Below the pieces are notes generated by a model that was given only the letters and a program-made list of their open reading frames with translations, was not told the origin of the DNA and made no database searches. This document shows positions 41,229 through 49,422 of a DNA stretch of 55,314 bases, piece after piece (position 1 is the stretch's first letter; every line of letters begins with the position of its first letter). The translations under genes and the position numbers were made by a program. The DNA is from Streptomyces aurantiacus JA 4570 (GTDB taxonomy: Bacteria > Actinomycetota > Actinomycetes > Streptomycetales > Streptomycetaceae): NCBI RefSeq assembly GCF_000414115.1, contig NZ_AOPZ01000355.1, forward strand, positions 1-55,314. The letters run 5' to 3'.

Positions 41229-42132
41229 GTGAACCCAAGCGCACCCGCCTCCGATGCAGCCAACCCAAGCGCCCCCGCCTCCGATGCAGCCGACTCCGCC
41301 GCAGCCGCTGGGAGCCCGGCCGGCTCCGCCCCTCCCGCTCCCGGCACCGCCCCCCGCACCCCCGACACCCCCGCCGCCCGCTTCACCGGCCGCGTCGCCG
41401 TCGTCACCGGAGCCGCATCCGGCATCGGGGCCGCCACCGCCGTGCGGCTCGCCGCCGAGGGCCGCCGAGGGAGCCGCCGTCGTCGTCGCCGACGTGGACG
41501 GCGAGGGCGGCGAGGCGGTCGCGGAGGGGGTCCGGGCCAAGGGCGGCAGCGCGGTGTTCGTCCGCACGGACGTCGCCGAGGCCGCCGACTGGGACCAGGT
41601 GGTCGCGGCCGCGCACAGTTTCGGCCCCGTCGGCGTCCTGTCCAGCAACGCCTACGCGTGCGAGATCGCGCCCGCCCACAAGACGAGCCAGGCGTCCTGG
41701 GAGCACCAGCTCGCGGTGAACGTCACCGGCGCGTTCCTCGGGTTCAAGGCCGTCCTGCCCGATCTGCGCGCCCACCGCGGCGCCGTCGTCCTCACCTCCT
41801 CCGTGCACGCCCACACCGGCATCCCCGGCCGCCCCGCCTACGCGGCCAGCAAGGGCGCGCTGCTCTCCCTGTGCGGCCAGCTCGCCGTCGAGTACGGGCC
41901 CGAGGTGCGGGTCAACGCCGTGCTGCCGGGGCCGATCCTGACGCCCGCGTGGGGCGAGGTGGGCGAGGCGGACCGCGCCCGCAGCGTCGAGGGGACCGCG
42001 GCCGGGCGGTTCGGCTCCCCGGAGGAGGTCGCGGCGGCCATCGCGTTCCTCGCCGCGGACGAGGCGTCGTACGTCACCGGGACGAGCCTGGTCGTGGACG
42101 GCGGCTGGAGCGTCGTCAAGGAGTCGGCCTGA
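41229..42132 (+). pseudogene. Short-chain dehydrogenase/reductase, frameshifted by a 10-bp duplication
   Basis: The GTG at 41229 (GAGGGG nine bases upstream) starts a frame with a 55-residue Ala/Pro-rich leader and the SDR cofactor motif FTGRVAVVTGAASGIGAATA. At 41451-41470 the ten bases GCCGCCGAGG occur twice in a row, and the frame then breaks. The rest reads on in another frame (AAVVVADVDGEGG to GWSVVKESA), with the catalytic Ser of LTSSVHAHTG, Tyr-x-x-x-Lys in AYAASKGALL and PGPILTPAW. Deleting one 10-bp copy gives a full classical SDR. It is 100 bp upstream of dgoD on the same strand, so a sugar or aldonate dehydrogenase role is plausible. Either a null allele or a sequencing artefact. 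Confidence 0.8.
41232..41291 (+). repeat. 30-bp tandem duplication in the SDR leader
   Basis: Two 30-bp copies (41232-41261, 41262-41291) differ at one base and encode the ten-residue repeat NPSAPASDAA. It is in frame. Confidence 0.9.
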
Positions 42133-42162
42133 GCCGCCGCCCGCGCCGACCCCGGACCAGCT

Positions 42163-42202
42163 CCGCATCCACTCCGCATCCACTCCGCATCCGCTCCGCA
42201 GC
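42163..42202. repeat. 11-bp tandem repeat before dgoD
   Basis: Three to four near-identical units of CTCCGCATCCA fill most of the gap between the SDR and dgoD. Confidence 0.8.
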
Positions 42203-42231
42203 AACGAGGGCCGACCGTCGAGAGGCAGACC

Positions 42232-43377
42232 GTGAAGATCGACCGCGTGGAGACCTTCCTCGTCCCGCCGCGCTGGCTGTTCTGCCGCGTGGAGACCGAC
42301 GAGGGCGTCGTCGGCTGGGGCGAGCCCGTCGTCGAGGGCCGCGCCGAAGTGGTGCGCGCCGCCGTCGACGTACTCGCCGAATACCTGCTCGGCCAGGACC
42401 CGCTGCGCATCCAGGACCACTGGCAGGTGCTCACCAAGGGCGGCTTCTACCGCGGCGGCCCCGTCCTCTCCAGTGCCGTCGCGGGCCTCGACCAGGCCCT
42501 GTGGGATATCGCCGGCAAGACGTACGGCGCACCCGTGCACGCGCTGCTCGGCGGCCCTGTGCGGGACCGGGCGCGGGTGTACGCCTGGGTCGGCGGCGAC
42601 GAGCCCGCGGTGCTCGCCGAGCACATCGCCGCGCAGGTCGAGGCGGGCTTCACCGCGGTGAAGATGAACGCGGCCGGGGTCACCTCGCCGATCACCACGC
42701 CCGCCGAGACCGCCGCCGTCGTCGACCGCGTCGCCGTCGCCCGCGAGGCCCTCGGCCCGGACCGGGACGTGGCCGTCGACTTCCACGGCCGCTTCACGCC
42801 CGCGAGCGCCCGCCGCGTCCTCGCCGAACTCGCCCCGCTGCACCCCCTGTTCGCCGAGGAGCCGCTCCTGCCCGACCAGGGCCACCTGCTGCCCGCCCTG
42901 GTCGCGGCGAGCCCCGTCCCCATCGCCACCGGCGAACGCCTCTACGGCCGCGCCGAGTTCCTGCCCGCCCTGACCGCGGGCGTCGCCGTCGCCCAGCCCG
43001 ACCTGTCGCACGCGGGCGGCATCACGGAGGTGACGCGCATCGCCGCCCTGGCGGAGACGTACGGCGCGCTGCTCGCCCCGCACTGCCCGCTCGGCCCGAT
43101 CGCGCTCGCCGCGAGCCTCCAAGTCGCCTTCACCACACCGAACTTCCTCATCCAGGAGCAGAGCCTCGGCATCCACTACAACAAGCGCGGCGACCTCCTC
43201 TCGTACGTCGTGGACACCGAGCCGTTCCGCTTCACCGACGGGTACGCCCACCGCACGTCGCTGCCCGGACTCGGCGTCGAGGTCGACGAGGAGGCCGTGC
43301 GGGCGGCCGACCGGAGCGGGCACGCCTGGCGCAACCCGGTGTGGCGGCAGCCGGACGGATCCTTCGCGGAATGGTGA
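42232..43377 (+). CDS. dgoD: D-galactonate dehydratase
   Basis: 381 residues, enolase superfamily. It follows the E. coli DgoD sequence closely as I recall it: ETDEGVVGWGEPVVEGRA, GFYRGGPVLSSAVAGLDQALWDI, AVDFHGRF, PHCPLGPIALAASLQ and QEQSLGIHYNKRGDLL. Metal ligands are Asp183, Glu209 and Glu235; His185 and His284 are the expected acid/base residues. The enzyme dehydrates D-galactonate to 2-keto-3-deoxy-D-galactonate in the De Ley-Doudoroff pathway. The SDR upstream may be an aldose or aldonate dehydrogenase of the same route; kinase and aldolase genes are not in the window. Start is at the GTG/ATG-like codon 42232 with the ribosome site GAGAGGCAGACC just upstream. Confidence 0.93.
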   Translation: MKIDRVETFLVPPRWLFCRVETDEGVVGWGEPVVEGRAEVVRAAVDVLAEYLLGQDPLRIQDHWQVLTKGGFYRGGPVLSSAVAGLDQALWDIAGKTYGAPVHALLGGPVRDRARVYAWVGGDEPAVLAEHIAAQVEAGFTAVKMNAAGVTSPITTPAETAAVVDRVAVAREALGPDRDVAVDFHGRFTPASARRVLAELAPLHPLFAEEPLLPDQGHLLPALVAASPVPIATGERLYGRAEFLPALTAGVAVAQPDLSHAGGITEVTRIAALAETYGALLAPHCPLGPIALAASLQVAFTTPNFLIQEQSLGIHYNKRGDLLSYVVDTEPFRFTDGYAHRTSLPGLGVEVDEEAVRAADRSGHAWRNPVWRQPDGSFAEW

Positions 43378-43456
43378 AACCCGCCTGGGACAGGGCCTGT
43401 TGACGCGGCGGACGGCACACCTACCCTGGTAGCGGCCCAAGGGGGGAGCGAGCCGC

Positions 43457-45100
43457 ATGAGCGAACGCGTCCGCAACACCGGCCCCGGCAACCGCGCCAC
43501 CGGCCCCGGCAAGGGAGAACGCGTCGCCGACTGGGCGGACGGCCGCCTCGGCGTGCACACCCTCGCCAAGACGCAGATGCGCAAGGTCTTCCCGGACCAC
43601 TGGTCGTTCATGTTCGGCGAGATCTGCCTCTACAGCTTCCTGATCCTCATCCTCACCGGCGTCTGGCTCACCCTGTTCTTCGAGCCGAGCGCCGCCGAGG
43701 TCGAGTACAACGGCTCGTACGAACCGCTCAAGGGCGTCCTGATGACGCGCGCCTTCGAGTCGACCGTCGACATCAGCATGGAGGTGCGCGGCGGGCTGCT
43801 CATCCGGCAGATCCACCACTGGGCGGCGCTCGTGTTCGTCGCCGGGATGCTCGTCCACATGATGCGGGTGTTCTTCACCGGCGCCTTCCGCAAGCCGCGC
43901 GAGATCAACTGGCTGTTCGGCTGGACCCTGCTGATGCTCGGCCTGATCACCGGGCTGACCGGCTACTCGCTCCCCGACGACCTGCTGTCCGGCACCGGCA
44001 TCCGCTTCGCGCAGGGCGCCATCCTGTCGATCCCGGTCGTGGGCACGTACATCTCCTTCTTCCTCTTCGGAGGGGAGTTCCCGGGCCACGACATCATCCC
44101 GAGACTCTTCGCCGTGCACGTGCTGCTGCTGCCGGGCATCATGCTGGGCCTGGTCGTGGCCCATCTGATCCTGGTCTTCTACCACAAGCACACCCAGTTC
44201 GCCGGGCCCGGACGGACCGAGAGGAACGTCGTGGGCGCGCCGTTCCTGCCCATCTACATCGCCAAGGCGGGCGGCTTCTTCTTCCTCGTGTTCGGCGTCC
44301 TCGCGATGATGGGCGCGATCGCCACCATCAACCCCGTATGGGCGCTCGGCCCCTACCGGCCCGACCTCGTCGGCACCGGCGCCCAGCCCGACTGGTACCT
44401 CGGCTTCTCCGAGGGCCTGATCCGGGTGATGCCCAGCTGGGAGATCAACGCCTGGGGCCACACCCTGGAGCTGGGCGTCTTCATCCCCTTCGCGCTGTTC
44501 CCGCTCATCATGGCGGCGATCGCGGTCTATCCGTTCATCGAGAAGTGGGTCACCAAGGACCGGCGCGAGCACCACATCGCCGACCGGCCGCGCAACGCGC
44601 CCACGCGCACCGGCCTCGGCGTGGCCTGGCTGACGCTCTACGGCGTACTGATGGTCGGCGGCGGCAACGACCTGTGGGCCACCCACTTCCACCTGTCCAT
44701 CAACGCCATCACGTGGTTCGTGCGCGTCGCCTTCTTCGTGGCCCCGCCGCTCGCGTTCGTCGTGACCCGCCGGATCTGTCTGGGCCTGCAGCGCCGGGAC
44801 CGCGAGAAGGTGCTGCACGGCAGGGAGAGCGGCACCATCAAACGCCTCCCGCACGGCGAGTACATCGAGGTCCACCAGCCCCTCAGCCAGGCGGAGCGGT
44901 ACCGACTCACCGCGCACGAACAGCCCCGGCCCCACGAGGTGGGGCCCCTGGTCGACGCGAACGGCGTGGCCCGCAAGGTGCCCCGCTCAGAACGCCTGCG
45001 GGCGCGGCTGTCCCACGCGATGTACGGCCCCGGCTCCCAGGTCCCGAAGCCGACGGCGGAGGAGTACCGGCAGGTGCACAGCGGGGAGGGCCACCACTAG
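43457..45100 (+). CDS. qcrB: Cytochrome bc1 complex cytochrome b subunit (orphan paralogue)
   Basis: 547 residues, actinobacterial QcrB type with extended C-terminus. Haem-ligand histidines are spaced as expected in IHHWAALVFVAGMLVHMMR and in FAVHVLLLPGIMLGLVVAHLILVFYHKH. GLTGYSLPDDLLSGTG is conserved and the quinol-site PEWY motif is PDWY (QPDWYLGF). Eight or nine membrane helices and a ~90-residue hydrophilic tail (LPHGEYIEVHQPL) fit actinomycetes. Normal qcr operons carry qcrC and qcrA next door; here there are none, so this is a second, solitary cytochrome b. It may replace the main subunit under some conditions or act with other partners. ATG 43457 has GGAG upstream, and TACCCT at 43421-43426 may be the -10 box. 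Confidence 0.92.
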   Translation: MSERVRNTGPGNRATGPGKGERVADWADGRLGVHTLAKTQMRKVFPDHWSFMFGEICLYSFLILILTGVWLTLFFEPSAAEVEYNGSYEPLKGVLMTRAFESTVDISMEVRGGLLIRQIHHWAALVFVAGMLVHMMRVFFTGAFRKPREINWLFGWTLLMLGLITGLTGYSLPDDLLSGTGIRFAQGAILSIPVVGTYISFFLFGGEFPGHDIIPRLFAVHVLLLPGIMLGLVVAHLILVFYHKHTQFAGPGRTERNVVGAPFLPIYIAKAGGFFFLVFGVLAMMGAIATINPVWALGPYRPDLVGTGAQPDWYLGFSEGLIRVMPSWEINAWGHTLELGVFIPFALFPLIMAAIAVYPFIEKWVTKDRREHHIADRPRNAPTRTGLGVAWLTLYGVLMVGGGNDLWATHFHLSINAITWFVRVAFFVAPPLAFVVTRRICLGLQRRDREKVLHGRESGTIKRLPHGEYIEVHQPLSQAERYRLTAHEQPRPHEVGPLVDANGVARKVPRSERLRARLSHAMYGPGSQVPKPTAEEYRQVHSGEGHH

Positions 45101-45174
45101 AGAGCCGGCGTTCGGCGCGGCACGCCGGATGTGGTGCCGTTCCGTCCGCCGCTGCCCCCTGGAAGACTGCCGGG

Positions 45175-47469
45175 GTGGATTCGGTGGACAACAGCATTTC
45201 GGGCGGGAGCTACCGTGACGTCATCCAGGCGGGGCACGTCACGGTGCGGCAGTGCGTGAGCGGTGAAGTGCGGGCCCCTCGGGTGCCGTTGATGGCTCCG
45301 GCCGCTCCCGGACGCCTGGTGGACCGGCTGCCGGTGCGGGCCGCGCTCGACCGGATCGCGGACGCCCGCGGCGAGCGCGCCCCGGCGAAGGTCGTGGTGG
45401 TGACGGGGCCGCCCGGCATCGGCAAGACCGGGGCCGTCCTGTACTGGGCGTCGCTGCGGGGCGCGGACTTTCCCGGCGGGGTGCTGTACGCCGACATGAG
45501 CCCGCGCGGCGCGCTGGAACCGGCGGACACCCGCGCCGTCCTGGAGTCGTTCGTCGGCGCGCTCGGCACCCCGCGCGCCGAGATGCCCGCCGACGAGGCC
45601 GCGCTGGCCGCGTACTACCGCCATCTCACCGCGCACGAACCCTGCCTGGTGCTGCTCGACGGCGTCGTGACGGCCGCTCAGGTCGGCCCGCTGCTCCCGG
45701 GGCACCCCGGCGGCATGGTCGTCGTGACCAGCCGGCTGCTGCTCGGCGGGCTGCGGGGCGCGCTGCCCTCGTCCGAGCCGGAGTACGTGCGCCTCGCGGG
45801 CCTGGACGACGAGTCGTGCCGGGAGCTGTTCCTGCACACGGCCGGCCTGTCCTCTCCCGCCGAACTCAGCGCCCACGGCCAGGAGTTACTGCGTACCGTC
45901 GTCCCCGCCTTCGCGGGTCTGCCCGCCGCCGCGCGGATGGCCGGGGCGCGGGCGGCCGACCCGCTGGAGGGCGGCGTCGAGGAGTTCGCCCGCCGGCTCC
46001 TGGCCCTGCCCACCTTCCAGGAGGCGCTGACCGTGTCCGACGACCCGCACACGTACTCCCTCCGCCCCGTCTTCGAGGACTCCTACGCGGCGCTGGAACC
46101 CGCGGCGGCCGCCGTGTTCCGGGGCCTCGGCCTGAACCCGACGTCCGAGTTCGCCGACGGCCTCGTCGACGAGCTGGCGGGCGGCGCCGACGCGGGCGCC
46201 CGGGTGCGGCGCACGCTCCTCGGTGGCAACCTCCTGGAACGCCCCGCGCCCGGCCGCTGCCGCATGAACGGCCTTCTCCACGAGTACGCGGGCACGCTGG
46301 CCCGCGCCGACGCGGACGAGGCCGGGGTGGTGGCGGGGCGCGTCACCGACTGGTACCTGCGGCGGGCGGCCGCCGCCGAAGTCCTGGTGTCCTCCCGCTG
46401 GCGCCTGTCCCGCATCTTCCACGAACACGCCCTCCTGGAGGGCGTGTTCGCCACCGAGACTGAGGCTCTCGACGCCCTGGAACCCGATCGCGAGAACGCC
46501 GCCGCCCTCACCGCCCTGGAGTTCGCCCGCGGCCACGACCACACCGTCTGCGCCCTGGCGGAGTCCCTGCGCGGCTTCTTCTTCCGCCGCAAACACCACA
46601 CGCTGTGGGTGGAGGTGTGCGAGCTGGCGGTGCGGGCGGCGGAACGGGTGGTGCGGGGCGGTTCGGGCGAGGCGCCGGGGCGTGCTGGTTCGGCGGGTGG
46701 TCCGGGCGGTTCGGGCGGCGGGGCTGCTCCTGTAGGGGCTCCCGGTCGGGATGGGGCGGGCGGGGGCGCTGTCGGCGTACCCCGCGGCGCGGCCCCGGTC
46801 TGCGACGCCGGGCTTCTCCTTGCCCGCTGCCACTACGAGTTGGCCTTCGCGCTCTTCGACCAGGGCGGCGCGGAGAGCGTGGAGCGCGCCCGGCACCAGT
46901 ACGGGCTCGCCCTGCGGCAGGCGCGGGCGGCCGGGCACGCCCGCACCGAGTCCACCGCGCTCGAAGGGCTCGGCCAGGTCGCCCTGGAACAGGGGCACCC
47001 GCAGGACGCCCTCGACCACTTCCGGCAGGCGCTGCGCGCGCTCGGCGAGCTGCCGCATCCCCGCGGCCGGGCGCTCCTCGAGTACCACATGGGGCGCGCG
47101 GCGAGCGCGGCCCACCTGCACGAGGAAGCCGCCGCGAGCCTCCTCGGGGCCCGTCGGCGGTTCGCCGCCCTGCCCGAACCCGACCGCTACAACGAGGCCC
47201 GCGCGCTGACCCGTTACGCCCAGGCCCGTCTGGCCGCCGACCGCGCCGACGAGGCGGTCGCCCCGCTGGACGAGGCGATCGCCCTCTTCCAGGGCCGCGG
47301 CGCCCCCAAGGAGGAGGCCGACGCCCGCCTCACGCGCGGCGACGCGTGGTCGGCCTGCGGCGACGAACAGCGCGCGCGGGAGGACTGGCGGGCGGCGCTC
47401 GCGACGTACCGGAGGCTGGGGAGCGTGGGGGCTGCGGGGGCGAGGGAGAGGCTGGGCGGGGAGGGGTGA
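45175..47469 (+). CDS. STAND (NB-ARC-like) ATPase with TPR repeats and an N-terminal RHIM-like motif
   Basis: 764 residues from GTG 45175. AAGACT ends six bases before it, suggesting a leaderless mRNA; GTG 45184 is an alternative. The first 25 residues carry NSISGG and VIQAGHV, a pattern like the short amyloid-type signalling motifs at the N-termini of NLR-like proteins. The nucleotide domain has Walker A VTGPPGIGKTGAVL (78-90), Walker B CLVLLDGV and sensor MVVVTSRLLLGGL. A Gly/Ala-rich linker lies near 490-530, then tetratricopeptide repeats to the C-terminus (ESTALEGLGQVALEQGHPQDALDHF, RADEAVAPLDEAIALF). A TTA codon at 45886-45888 implies bldA-dependent, late expression. Likely a ligand- or stress-activated signalling switch; partner unknown. 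Confidence 0.82.
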   Translation: MDSVDNSISGGSYRDVIQAGHVTVRQCVSGEVRAPRVPLMAPAAPGRLVDRLPVRAALDRIADARGERAPAKVVVVTGPPGIGKTGAVLYWASLRGADFPGGVLYADMSPRGALEPADTRAVLESFVGALGTPRAEMPADEAALAAYYRHLTAHEPCLVLLDGVVTAAQVGPLLPGHPGGMVVVTSRLLLGGLRGALPSSEPEYVRLAGLDDESCRELFLHTAGLSSPAELSAHGQELLRTVVPAFAGLPAAARMAGARAADPLEGGVEEFARRLLALPTFQEALTVSDDPHTYSLRPVFEDSYAALEPAAAAVFRGLGLNPTSEFADGLVDELAGGADAGARVRRTLLGGNLLERPAPGRCRMNGLLHEYAGTLARADADEAGVVAGRVTDWYLRRAAAAEVLVSSRWRLSRIFHEHALLEGVFATETEALDALEPDRENAAALTALEFARGHDHTVCALAESLRGFFFRRKHHTLWVEVCELAVRAAERVVRGGSGEAPGRAGSAGGPGGSGGGAAPVGAPGRDGAGGGAVGVPRGAAPVCDAGLLLARCHYELAFALFDQGGAESVERARHQYGLALRQARAAGHARTESTALEGLGQVALEQGHPQDALDHFRQALRALGELPHPRGRALLEYHMGRAASAAHLHEEAAASLLGARRRFAALPEPDRYNEARALTRYAQARLAADRADEAVAPLDEAIALFQGRGAPKEEADARLTRGDAWSACGDEQRAREDWRAALATYRRLGSVGAAGARERLGGEG

Positions 47470-47495
47470 CCGGGCGGTGTGCCCCCGCCGTGGGC

Positions 47496-49334
47496 CTACT
47501 CTGCCGTGTCCTCAAGGCCGCCGGTACCCGCCCCGACGCACCGCACCCGCAGCAGCCCCGGTGCCCCCTCCGGCGTCAGCCGGACCTCCGCCTCGCCGGT
47601 CCAGCCGTCGCCGTGCCGGAGCAGGCAGGCGTACACCGCCGACGCGGTGAGCGACGGGGTGGCCCAGGAGACCCCGGACTCCCAACTCGCCTGGTATGTC
47701 GTGCCGTTGCGGGTGCGGAGGAGGCAGGCGCCGGACGGCTCGGGGGCCGCGGCCAGGGTGCAGCCGGGGTGTCGGGCGAGCAGCTCGGCGAGCGGGGACG
47801 CGGACCGGGCCGCTCCGGTCGCGCGGTGCCGGGCCGTCACCACGTCGGCCGCGCGGGCCCAGCGCGCCTCGGGCTCGCCGTCGGTGACGGCGAGGTGGGC
47901 GTCGGCGAGGTGGGGGTGGTGGGCCGTGTCGGCCTGGAGGAGGGCGGGGTAGCGGCGGATCAGGACGCGGGTCGGCCCGGGGTCCGGGCCCGGCCCCGGG
48001 GCTGACGGCGTCGTCGCCTCGGCCTCGACGAACTGTGGTGCGGCCACGGGGGAGTGGCGCGGGCGCGGCAGATCCAGCGGTACGTCGACGGGGCGCGGGA
48101 GGAGCGGGGCGGCGGGCTCGGCCAGACCCAGCGTGCGGTAGCAGAGGCGGCGCAGGCGGGACAGGGCCTCGCCGGGACGGGAGGTGATCTGGGCCGCGAT
48201 CTCGGCGAGGCGGGGGTCGGCGGGCTTTCGGCGTGCGGCGCGCTCCAGTTGCGCGGAGAGCGGGGCCGTCGGCGAGACGCGGGGGAGGGCGGCGCCGAGG
48301 CGGGCCATCGGGGAGTCCGCCGCCACGGTCTGCTCGTCGAAGGCGCCCAGCAGACCGGGCAGGCCGAGCCCCGCCGCGTACAGGGACACCGAACCGTGGT
48401 CGCCGATGAACGCGTCGGCCGCGCACAGGGCCGCCTGCCAGGTGTCGCCCGCGGGCGGGGGCAGCAGCAGCCCGGCGTCCACGTGGGGCCGCAGCCAGGA
48501 CCGGAGCTGCCAGCCGCCGTGTCCGTACCAGGCGTTGGGGTGCACGGCGGCGAGGACGCGGAAGGAGTCGTGGGGGAGCTCGGCGAGCGCACGGCGCACG
48601 AGGTCGCCCGCGGCGCCGAGCAGGGAGGTGCGGCCCCAGGTCGTGCTGAGCAGGAGCAGCTTCTGGTCGGGGCGTACGCCGAGAGCGGAGCGGTACTCCG
48701 CGCGGAAGGGGAGGGAGGCGCGCAGCCGGTCCATGCAGGGATCACCGACGACGTGCGCCACCGGCAGGGCCTCGGGGCAGCCGGCGCGGAGCCGGGCGAG
48801 CTGTTCCTCGTGGGACAGGACCACCGCCGACGGTATCAACTCGCCGTCGTACACAAGCCATTCAGCCGTCAGCCCGAAAGCTCCCGGCTCCCGGCTCCCG
48901 GCTCCCGGCCCCGGCTCCCGGCTCCCGGCTCCCGGCTCCCGGCTGCTGAGTCTTTTATTGTATCCGGCGCCGTGCGGGGCTCCTATGAGCGGAGCGGAAA
49001 TGCTCTGCAATTCCCCGCCGCGACTCGTGCTCACGGCCAGGTCGAATTCGAGTTTCGACGCCTCTTCCCAGGTAAGGAAGGGCAATTCACGGGCGGCGAC
49101 GAATTCCGCGATGCCGTCGGCGAACGGCGAGGACCCCGTGCACGTGAACACGGTCTGCACCCGCCGGTCGCCCTCGAAGACGGCGAGGAGGTCGAGCAGC
49201 CGGGTCGCCGACGTCACGTTGTGGATGACGCCGAGCACGGTCCGCTCGGGCGCGACGGTGAGCCACCGGGCGGGGGCGCCGGGAGCGGCCGGGTGGACGT
49301 GGTTCGGCTCCCGCACGGCGCGCACCCTCCCCAC
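47496..49334 (-). CDS. GT-B-like protein resembling CDP-glycerol glycerophosphotransferases (often labelled translation initiation factor 2)
   Basis: 612 residues. The N-terminal half shows RTVLGVIHNVTSATRLLDLL, STSRGGELQ and IGAPHGAGYNKRLSS, where the HGxGxNK matches the nucleotide-glycerol transferase motif. LLLLSTTWGRTSLLG and ADAFIGDHGSVSLYAAGLGLPGLL form the second Rossmann domain, where the usual Asp-x-Ser-Ser becomes GDHGSVS. The C-terminal ~200 residues are Pro/Ala-rich and unlike known domains. Between the two Rossmann halves a SREPGAG repeat is encoded by a 7-bp microsatellite. Starts at GTG 49334; GTG 49316 has a better ribosome site (GGGAGG). Proteins of this type are common in Streptomyces, with function unproven; surface polymer synthesis is a guess. 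Confidence 0.6.
   Translation of the reverse strand: MGRVRAVREPNHVHPAAPGAPARWLTVAPERTVLGVIHNVTSATRLLDLLAVFEGDRRVQTVFTCTGSSPFADGIAEFVAARELPFLTWEEASKLEFDLAVSTSRGGELQSISAPLIGAPHGAGYNKRLSSREPGAGSREPGPGAGSREPGAFGLTAEWLVYDGELIPSAVVLSHEEQLARLRAGCPEALPVAHVVGDPCMDRLRASLPFRAEYRSALGVRPDQKLLLLSTTWGRTSLLGAAGDLVRRALAELPHDSFRVLAAVHPNAWYGHGGWQLRSWLRPHVDAGLLLPPPAGDTWQAALCAADAFIGDHGSVSLYAAGLGLPGLLGAFDEQTVAADSPMARLGAALPRVSPTAPLSAQLERAARRKPADPRLAEIAAQITSRPGEALSRLRRLCYRTLGLAEPAAPLLPRPVDVPLDLPRPRHSPVAAPQFVEAEATTPSAPGPGPDPGPTRVLIRRYPALLQADTAHHPHLADAHLAVTDGEPEARWARAADVVTARHRATGAARSASPLAELLARHPGCTLAAAPEPSGACLLRTRNGTTYQASWESGVSWATPSLTASAVYACLLRHGDGWTGEAEVRLTPEGAPGLLRVRCVGAGTGGLEDTAE
48881..48942 (-). repeat. 7-bp microsatellite inside a coding region
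   Basis: Four units of CTCCCGG, one six-base variant unit, then four more units. On the coding strand they encode SREPGAG repeats. Each gain or loss of a unit would shift the frame. Confidence 0.9.
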
Positions 49335-49337
49335 GTC

Positions 49338-49365
49338 CCCGGGGCCGGACCGCGCCGGCCCCGGG
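49338..49365 (-). terminator. Terminator after geosmin synthase
   Basis: An 11-bp GC-rich perfect stem (49338-49348 with 49355-49365) and a six-base loop lie in the gap between geosmin synthase and the GT-B-like gene, about 60 bases past the synthase stop. Confidence 0.6.
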
Positions 49366-49422
49366 CCGACCCCGGTGATCGGCCCGACCGCCGACCTTAC
49401 CCGCAGGGCCTGCGAACGGGCC

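Noticed and set aside
47496..49334. Translation initiation factor 2
   Set aside because: The label is common for this protein type, but no GTPase motifs are present; the HGxGxNK and Rossmann-like segments fit a GT-B-type protein.
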